From contig JAUQWZ010000023.1 in the NCBI GenBank assembly GCA_030834905.1, forward strand, positions 62,001 to 126,000: a stretch of 64,000 nucleotides of DNA, in the 5' to 3' direction. This DNA is from Aggregatilineales bacterium. Its GTDB lineage: Bacteria; Chloroflexota; Anaerolineae; Aggregatilineales; Phototrophicaceae. This document shows positions 58,817 through 64,000 of this stretch, piece by piece (the stretch's first letter is position 1; every line of letters starts with the position of its first letter). The translations under genes and the position numbers were made by a program. The notes under the pieces are model-generated. The model was given only the letters and a program-made list of their open reading frames with translations. It did not search any database and was not told where the DNA came from.

Positions 58817-60133
58817 ATGATGAAAAAAATTCACAGAATTACGCTCATGGCGCTGCTGGCGCTGCTGCTGCTGGCGTCCATTCTGCCGGTAGGAGCGCAG
58901 ACCGACGCTGACGCGCTTCCGCCTTACACGGGTGGTCCCGCTGAAATTCGCATGGGTTGGTGGGGCAACGATGACCGCGCTGCCAGAACGCTGGCGGTTA
59001 TCGAGCTGTTCGAAGCGGCGTATCCCGATATCAGCGTCATCGGCGAGCCTAACGGCGGCACGCCTGACCATTTCCAGATTATCGATACGCAGCTAGCGGG
59101 TAACAATGCCCCGGACATCATCCAGTTCGGTGGCAACTGGCCCGATTACCAGCAGTATCTGGAGCCTCTCAATGATTATCTGGGCGAGCAGCTTCTGATC
59201 AACACTGCCGAACTGTTTGACCAGTCGGCGCTGGTTCCCGCGACGGCGGCTGATGACAACCTCTATGCCGTAAGCCTCGGCACCAACACACTCGTACTCA
59301 TCTACAACAAGACGATGATCGAGGCGGCAGGGGTTGACCTCCCTGAGGACAACATGACCTGGGAAGCGCTGATCGATTATGGGACGGCGCTGAAGGAGAA
59401 TCTCCCCGAAGGGGTCGCGCCGTTCGTGGACAACAGCATGAACCAGGCGAATTACCTCAGCTATTTCTACACGCAGCAGGGGACTGATATCTGGACGCTG
59501 GACGACGGCGGCACCTCCTACGCGACGGTTGACTCCGCCCGCGCATGGCTGCAAATGTGGGCGGATATGCGCGCCGAAGGACTGGTACCGGACGCCGAAA
59601 CCACCTACACTTACACCGAAGACGGTCCCGACAGCTCGGCGCTGGTAGCGGGCGAGGCAGCTATCGGCTTGGTCTGGAGCAATCAGGCGGCAGCTTATCA
59701 GGCGGCAATGACCGACGAGATTGGCATCACGACGCTGCCGGTGGGCGGCGAAGATTCATACGTCATCCAGATGAGCCAGTACCTGGGCATGAACAACGCC
59801 AGCCAGAATAAGGAAGCGGCGGCGCTGTTCATCAATTTCTTTGTCACCAGCCCTGAGGCGGGCGCGATCCTGGAAACCAACCGCGGCGTGCCTTCTTCGC
59901 CAGTGGTGCGCCAGGCTATCGCCGAGAGCGCCACCGCGACTGACGCGGCTGTTTACGGGATTTACGAAGCGGTCGCTGATCGCATGATCCCGCAGGGTCC
60001 GAACCTCCCGAACGACCAGGAATTTGTGAACGAGCTTGAGCTGATCGGTCAGCAGGTCGCCTATGGAGAGAGCACCGTTGATCAGGCGGCAGAGGATCTT
60101 CAGGCATTGATCGAGCGTCTGGCAGTTAAGTAA
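58817..60133 (+). CDS. CUT1 sugar-binding protein
   Basis: A 438-residue extracellular solute-binding protein. The signal peptide ends LPVGAQ near residue 28, again without a lipobox cysteine. The mature protein starts with the family pattern (IRMGWWGNDDRAARTLAVIE), then PDIIQFGGNWPDYQQYLEPL. AGGAG lies 4 bases before the ATG. Unusually for this family it is the last transporter gene, after both permeases, with a 96-base gap that may hold its own promoter. Followed by a strong hairpin. Ligand probably a rhamnose- or galactose-containing oligosaccharide, from the neighbouring GH78 and GH35. Confidence 0.92.
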   Translation: MMKKIHRITLMALLALLLLASILPVGAQTDADALPPYTGGPAEIRMGWWGNDDRAARTLAVIELFEAAYPDISVIGEPNGGTPDHFQIIDTQLAGNNAPDIIQFGGNWPDYQQYLEPLNDYLGEQLLINTAELFDQSALVPATAADDNLYAVSLGTNTLVLIYNKTMIEAAGVDLPEDNMTWEALIDYGTALKENLPEGVAPFVDNSMNQANYLSYFYTQQGTDIWTLDDGGTSYATVDSARAWLQMWADMRAEGLVPDAETTYTYTEDGPDSSALVAGEAAIGLVWSNQAAAYQAAMTDEIGITTLPVGGEDSYVIQMSQYLGMNNASQNKEAAALFINFFVTSPEAGAILETNRGVPSSPVVRQAIAESATATDAAVYGIYEAVADRMIPQGPNLPNDQEFVNELELIGQQVAYGESTVDQAAEDLQALIERLAVK

Positions 60134-60157
60134 AATCCAGCCTCAGAAGCAGTACCA

Positions 60158-60187
60158 CAAAGGCGGGGGCATTTGCTCCCGCCTTTG
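60158..60187 (+). terminator. Hairpin after the binding-protein gene
   Basis: CAAAGGCGGGGGC pairs with GCTCCCGCCTTTG (one G-T pair), 24 bases after the stop. No T tract follows, so it may act as an mRNA-stabilising end or a factor-dependent terminator. Confidence 0.6.
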
Positions 60188-60314
60188 CAGCGCATTACAG
60201 AGGCTGGAAGCGCCCCGGTTTCGGCGCGACTGGCGTTCAGGCGCGAATCAGTGGCACCAGCAGGATCAGCCTATGCCTGGTGAGGAAATTCGGACTCTAT
60301 CGGTGAGATAAACT

Positions 60315-62984
60315 GTGAAGATAACCTGTCTCAAAACCAACCACATCGTCAACCCTCTTGGCTACGCCATCGAAAAACCAACCTTTTCCTGGATCGTTGA
60401 GGATACCGGCGACTCAGTGCAGACTGGCGCGGCGGTCATGGTCAGCCGTGATCGTGACTTCGAGCATATCATCTTCGACAGCGGCAGAGTTTCCGGGCGC
60501 GGCATCGACAGCCTTGCCTACCGCCCGCCGATCACGCTCCAGCCGCGCACGCGCTATTTCTGGAAGGTCAGGGTGTGGGGCGAAACAGAAAGCGCCGAAA
60601 GCGACGTCGCCTGGTTTGAGACAGCCAGGCTGGACGAAGACTGGCAGGCGGCGTGGATCACCCCCGATGATGATGACAACCGGCGGCACCCGATTTTGTA
60701 CCGGCAGTTCGAGCTTCCGTCACCGGCTGTCTTGGCGCGGGCGTACATCTGCGGTCTTGGGCTGTATCACTTTGAACTGAACGGAAACAAGGTCGGCGAC
60801 GAACATCTCACGCCCTACTGCAACGCCTACGATCAGTGGATTCAGTACCAGACCTTCGACATCACCGATCAGCTAACCGTGGGATCGAATCTGGTGTCGG
60901 TGATGCTCGGCAGCGGTTGGTACAAGGGACGATATGGCGCTAACGGCGGCAGCCTGGAGTTTTATGGAGATCGGTTTGCGCTGATCTGCGAGCTGCATAT
61001 CACTCTGGAAGATGGGAGCGAGTTGATCATCGTCACCGATCCATCATGGAAGGCGCAGCCTTCTCCGGTCATCGAGAGCGACATCTTCGACGGTGAGACT
61101 TACGACGCCCGGATCGGGAAAGTTCTGCCCGCGCCAGCCGGGTCTTTGGCGGTCAGACTAATCGACATCGACCTGAGCCGGTTAGAAGCGCGCAGGTCGC
61201 TTCCGGTGTGTATCAACGAAGAAATCAAGCCGGTGGCGCTGATCCACACGCCTGCCGGTGAGACGGTGCTGGACATGGGACAGAACATGACCGGCTGGCT
61301 TCGCTTCAGAACCCGCGCGCCCGCTGGAACTCGCATCCATCTCCAGTTCGGCGAAGTGCTGCAAGACGGTAATTTCTTCCGCGATAACCTGCGGACGGCA
61401 AAAGCTGAATATATCTATATTGCTGATGGCAGCGATGCAACTGCCGAGCCGTATTTCACCTTTTACGGCTTCCGGTACGTCAAAATCTCCGGCTGGGTTG
61501 GCGCGCTTAACCTTGAGGATTTCACCGGCTGCGTGGTGTATTCGCGGATGGATGCTATCGGCGAGATCGAGACGTCGAGCGAGAAGGTCAACCAGCTTGT
61601 CAGGAATGTGATGTGGGGGCAGAAGGGCAACTTCCTCGACATTCCAACCGACTGCCCGCAGCGCGACGAACGGCTGGGATGGACTGGTGATATTCAGGTG
61701 TTTTCGGGGACTGCCTGTTTTAATATGGACGTGAGCGCCTTCCTTTCCAAATATACCTATGACCTGGCAAAAGAGCAGGCAAAGACCGGCGGCATGGTGC
61801 CTCATATCGTGCCGATGGCAAACCTGAGCCGCGGCGGCTCCAGCGCCTGGGGCGATGCCGCGACGGTCGTGCCCTGGAATATTTATGAGTTCTACGGCGA
61901 CATCGGCATTCTGGAAGCGCAGTTTGAGAGTATGCGCGCCTGGGTCGATTACATCCGCGATATTGACGACTCCTCGGGCGGCAGGCGTCTGTGGACGGAA
62001 GGGACGCACTTTGGCGATTGGCTGGCGCTGGACGGCGCTGATCCGGCTTCGCGCAAGGGCGGCACGCCTGAAGATTTTATCGCGTCTGCCTTCTATTATT
62101 ATTCGGCGCGGCTGGTGGCGAGAGCCGCCGCGGCTCTCGGCTGCCAGCCGCAGGCGGATGCTTATGAGCGCTTGTCCGCCGAAGTGAAGGCGGCGATTCA
62201 AGCGGAATACTTCACCACGACCGGACGGTTTGCCATTCCGACGCAGACCGGCTATGTCCTGACCCTGTTCATGGATCTGGCGCCGGATGCCTACCGCGAA
62301 CGGGTGAAGCGCGATCTCATCTCCCGGCTCAATCTGGATAATACCCATCTGCGGACTGGCTTTGTTGGCACGCCCTATCTGTGTCGAGTGCTGTCAAATA
62401 TCGGAGCCAATGACCTCGCTTACCAACTGCTGCTCAATGAGGATTATCCCTCATGGCTGTACGCCGTCAATCTCGGCGCGACGACTATCTGGGAACGCTG
62501 GAATTCGCTTAACCCCGACGGATCGATCAGTTCCACGAGCATGAACTCACTCAATCACTATGCCTATGGCTCGATTGTCGAGTGGATGTACCGTGATATG
62601 TGCGGGCTGAATCCATCATCAGGCGAAGATGGCATCACCGGCTTCCGCCATGCCCGAATCGCGCCCAAACCGGACAAATCGCTCCATTGGGCGCGGGCGC
62701 GTTATCGCTCGGCGGCGGGCGCCTACGAAAGCGGCTGGCGCATTGACGAAGCCGGGCATCTGACCATCAAAATCATCATCCCATTCAACGCCTCTGCCAG
62801 CGTCGTGCTGCCCGACGCCCGCATGGGCGAAATCACAGTCAACGGCAGCGCGTTGTACGAAGGACAGCAGCGCGAAAACAGCGTGGATGTGACTCTCGGC
62901 GCAGGCAGCTACACGTTCGAGTATCCGTTTCTGGCACAGGAGATCGCGGCTGAAACCGAAGTCCGGTCGCCCGATTCGATGTGA
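60315..62984 (+). CDS. GH78 alpha-L-rhamnosidase
   Basis: Inverting rhamnosidase of 889 residues releasing terminal L-rhamnose from pectin side chains, glycosides or gum oligosaccharides. Order: N-terminal beta domain (KTNHIVNPLGYAIEKPTFSW), second beta domain (ALICELHITLEDGSELI region), the (alpha/alpha)6 barrel, and a C-terminal beta domain. The acid Glu is in DIPTDCPQRDERLGWTGDI near residue 445. The base Glu is in TTIWERWNSLNPDG near 726. No signal peptide, so it acts on imported material. Start is GTG 60315 with GGTGAGA upstream. It follows the transporter cluster after 181 bases and probably belongs to the same regulon. Confidence 0.92.
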   Translation: MKITCLKTNHIVNPLGYAIEKPTFSWIVEDTGDSVQTGAAVMVSRDRDFEHIIFDSGRVSGRGIDSLAYRPPITLQPRTRYFWKVRVWGETESAESDVAWFETARLDEDWQAAWITPDDDDNRRHPILYRQFELPSPAVLARAYICGLGLYHFELNGNKVGDEHLTPYCNAYDQWIQYQTFDITDQLTVGSNLVSVMLGSGWYKGRYGANGGSLEFYGDRFALICELHITLEDGSELIIVTDPSWKAQPSPVIESDIFDGETYDARIGKVLPAPAGSLAVRLIDIDLSRLEARRSLPVCINEEIKPVALIHTPAGETVLDMGQNMTGWLRFRTRAPAGTRIHLQFGEVLQDGNFFRDNLRTAKAEYIYIADGSDATAEPYFTFYGFRYVKISGWVGALNLEDFTGCVVYSRMDAIGEIETSSEKVNQLVRNVMWGQKGNFLDIPTDCPQRDERLGWTGDIQVFSGTACFNMDVSAFLSKYTYDLAKEQAKTGGMVPHIVPMANLSRGGSSAWGDAATVVPWNIYEFYGDIGILEAQFESMRAWVDYIRDIDDSSGGRRLWTEGTHFGDWLALDGADPASRKGGTPEDFIASAFYYYSARLVARAAAALGCQPQADAYERLSAEVKAAIQAEYFTTTGRFAIPTQTGYVLTLFMDLAPDAYRERVKRDLISRLNLDNTHLRTGFVGTPYLCRVLSNIGANDLAYQLLLNEDYPSWLYAVNLGATTIWERWNSLNPDGSISSTSMNSLNHYAYGSIVEWMYRDMCGLNPSSGEDGITGFRHARIAPKPDKSLHWARARYRSAAGAYESGWRIDEAGHLTIKIIIPFNASASVVLPDARMGEITVNGSALYEGQQRENSVDVTLGAGSYTFEYPFLAQEIAAETEVRSPDSM

Positions 62985-63002
62985 CGCCCACCCGGCAAAA
63001 TC

Positions 63003-63314
63003 CTATTCGCCGGTCACGCCGGTCATTTCGATTGATTCGACAAACCAGCGTTGTAAGACGAAATACAGCACCAGCAGCGGCAGGATATTCAAAAACGTGC
63101 CGCTCATTTTGACGGCTTCGTTCAGCCGGTCGAAAATGTTGACGGTGCCCGGTGGGTAGAGGTTCTCGTATGCCTGCGTGAATCGGGAAAGCTGCATCGG
63201 TAGGGTGGTCACGCCGCCTTCCCGATAGAGCCATTTTCGCAAAGCCCCGCCCATACCGGCGCGCGGCTCATCGAAGCGCCGAATGCTGGTTTGCCCATTC
63301 AGTTCCGTTTGCAT
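63003..63314 (-). pseudogene. C-terminal remnant of a MalG-type ABC permease
   Basis: The last ~75 codons match the end of a CUT1 permease: FDRLNEAVKMSGTFLNILPL, then LLVLYFVLQRWFVESIEMTG and VTGE-stop, the family's usual C-terminus. All earlier helices, including the EAA loop, are missing. It is preceded on the same strand, in another frame, by a binding-protein tail (63268-63516), so a deletion removed everything between them. Only ~103 codons are open and no ribosome site is seen. Not the end of either intact permease set in the window. Confidence 0.65.
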
Positions 63315-63516
63315 CTTGCATCCACTCTGTCACCGTCTCCATCGTCGGAATTCTGAATTCACGCGCCTGTTCGCCATCTTCCAGATAGCCAAACTCCTCC
63401 ATTTTGCGGGTGATCTCGCGGTTGATGATCCGTATCGAACGGTCAATTGCCACGCGCGGGTTGACGCCGTCAAAGACGACGCGAATCCAGATGTTGCTCA
63501 ATTCGCGCTCCTGCAT
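63268..63516 (-). pseudogene. C-terminal remnant of an extracellular solute-binding protein
   Basis: An 82-codon open stretch reading [20 protein letters not shown], then [20 protein letters not shown] and [13 protein letters not shown]. This is the pattern of the C-terminus of a large lipoprotein-type sugar-binding protein. It lacks the signal and both lobes. Its 3' end overlaps the permease remnant out of frame, and its 5' end meets a plus-strand glycoamylase fragment. Identification rests on recognised C-terminal style, not on a conserved catalytic motif. Confidence 0.55.
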
Positions 63517-63525
63517 GTAACTGCC

Positions 63526-63735
63526 GGGCAGGCGTGGGGCAAATACGGTTTCTTTGACTCCTACAACCTGGATGTCGATCCGGCGTGGTACAGCAGCGCG
63601 CTCTATGGAATCGACAAAGGCTGTTCGATGATCATGATCGAGAACTACTTAAGCGGGCTGATCTGGCATACTTACACCAACAGTTCTTATATACAGGCTG
63701 CTCTGGAGGTTCTCGGCTTTCAGAAGCGGCACTAA
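63526..63735 (+). pseudogene. C-terminal remnant of a glycoamylase-like (PF10091) protein
   Basis: About 70 codons: [20 protein letters not shown], then [20 protein letters not shown] and WHTYTNSSYIQAALEVLGF. This is the characteristic end of glycoamylase-like proteins (cyclic beta-glucan and related enzymes), including the G-I-D-x-G and I-E-N-Y motifs. The frame extends further upstream only through antisense of the binding-protein remnant, so the N-terminal part is lost. The stop at 63735 is natural. A following AAAGGA belongs to the GH35 gene. Confidence 0.65.
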
Positions 63736-63755
63736 TCAAAAAAGGACTTAATACG

Positions 63756-64000
63756 GTGGCGACTTTTTATGCAAAAGAGGGTCAGTTCTGGCTGAATGAT
63801 CAGCCGTTATTCATTCAGGCGGGGGAGTTTCATTACTTTCGCACGCCCGCCGATCAGTGGGCGCACCGGCTGGGGCTGCTGCAAGACGCCGGATTCAACA
63901 CGGCAGCCGCTTATATCCCCTGGCTGTGGCATCAACCGGAGCCGGGAATATCGGATGTGGACGGTGCAACCCATCGGATGCGCGATCTGGCGGGCTTTCT
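63756..64000 (+). CDS. GH35 beta-galactosidase (3' truncated by window edge)
   Basis: The first 81 residues of a glycoside hydrolase family 35 enzyme. From GTG 63756 (AAAGGA 10 bases upstream) the protein reads VATFYAKEGQFWLNDQPLFI, then QAGEFHYFRTPADQWAHRLG and FNTAAAYIPWLWHQPEPG, the diagnostic GH35 barrel start. No signal peptide, so it is intracellular. The catalytic Glu residues lie beyond the window. With GH78 and GH43 nearby, it fits galactan or rhamnogalacturonan side-chain breakdown. Confidence 0.88.
   Translation, partial: MATFYAKEGQFWLNDQPLFIQAGEFHYFRTPADQWAHRLGLLQDAGFNTAAAYIPWLWHQPEPGISDVDGATHRMRDLAGF

Noticed and set aside
63283..63525. N-terminal part of the frame ending in the glycoamylase fragment
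   Set aside because: This part is antisense to the binding-protein remnant and matches no glycoamylase sequence; only codons after about 63526 fit.
1..64000. tRNA, rRNA, riboswitch and toxin-antitoxin genes
   Set aside because: I read the larger intergenic gaps for cloverleaf, T-box and small two-gene patterns and found none I could support; a covariance-model scan was not possible.

Overview
This window is GC-rich chromosomal DNA from a heterotrophic bacterium. The gene content points to Chloroflexota, probably the Anaerolineae. The pointers are: secreted proteins built from SH3b, PASTA and WD40-like modules; DUF4012 and DUF983 proteins; two CUT1 sugar importers without their own ATPase; many glycoside hydrolases; and intergenic palindromes of a kind I associate with that phylum. 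This assignment is inference, because there is no rRNA or other marker here. I saw no tRNA, rRNA, CRISPR array, prophage or IS transposase.

Layout. 2-10480: a truncated class I fructose-1,6-bisphosphatase, a DUF983 protein, an M50 site-2-type protease, two small secreted proteins, an SbcD / MBL-fold hydrolase / SbcC repair operon, and a CysQ-like phosphatase. 10578-15620: two GT4 and one GT2 glycosyltransferase and a class III aminotransferase. 15721-21711 (minus strand): an FAD-linked oxidase, a TIM-barrel sugar isomerase, two coupled secreted proteins and a GNAT acetyltransferase. 21932-24664: the primosomal helicase PriA. 25007-30900: a sugar catabolic cluster with a GH13_18 phosphorylase, a zinc-less MDR dehydrogenase, a Gfo/Idh/MocA oxidoreductase and a GH36 alpha-galactosidase. 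30989-38278: Smr, an aldo/keto reductase, a YfhO-like membrane protein, an acyltransferase-3, a serine hydrolase and one unknown protein.

38516-45604 is a coherent alpha-glucan locus: secreted GH66 endo-dextranase type enzyme, GH15 exo-hydrolase, CUT1 binding protein and permeases, and a LacI repressor. The palindrome TTGAACCGGTTCAA lies in front of both the transporter operon and the repressor gene. 45744-51721 is an exopolysaccharide block: DUF4012, a FlaA1/CapD-type dehydratase and a Wzz-BY-kinase fusion. 52196-54613 encodes two further secreted proteins. 54766-64000 is a plant-polysaccharide block: GH43, a second LacI with its own palindrome, a second CUT1 transporter, a GH78 alpha-L-rhamnosidase, and a GH35 beta-galactosidase running off the end. 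Between GH78 and GH35 is a gene graveyard holding three C-terminal fragments.

The least ordinary material is intergenic. Several families of short palindromes recur, some nested inside longer inverted repeats. Two loci combine a shared palindrome end with internal 42-bp or 45-bp tandem units and look like tiny non-autonomous elements. The most interesting protein-level association is an MBL-fold hydrolase translationally locked between SbcD and SbcC.
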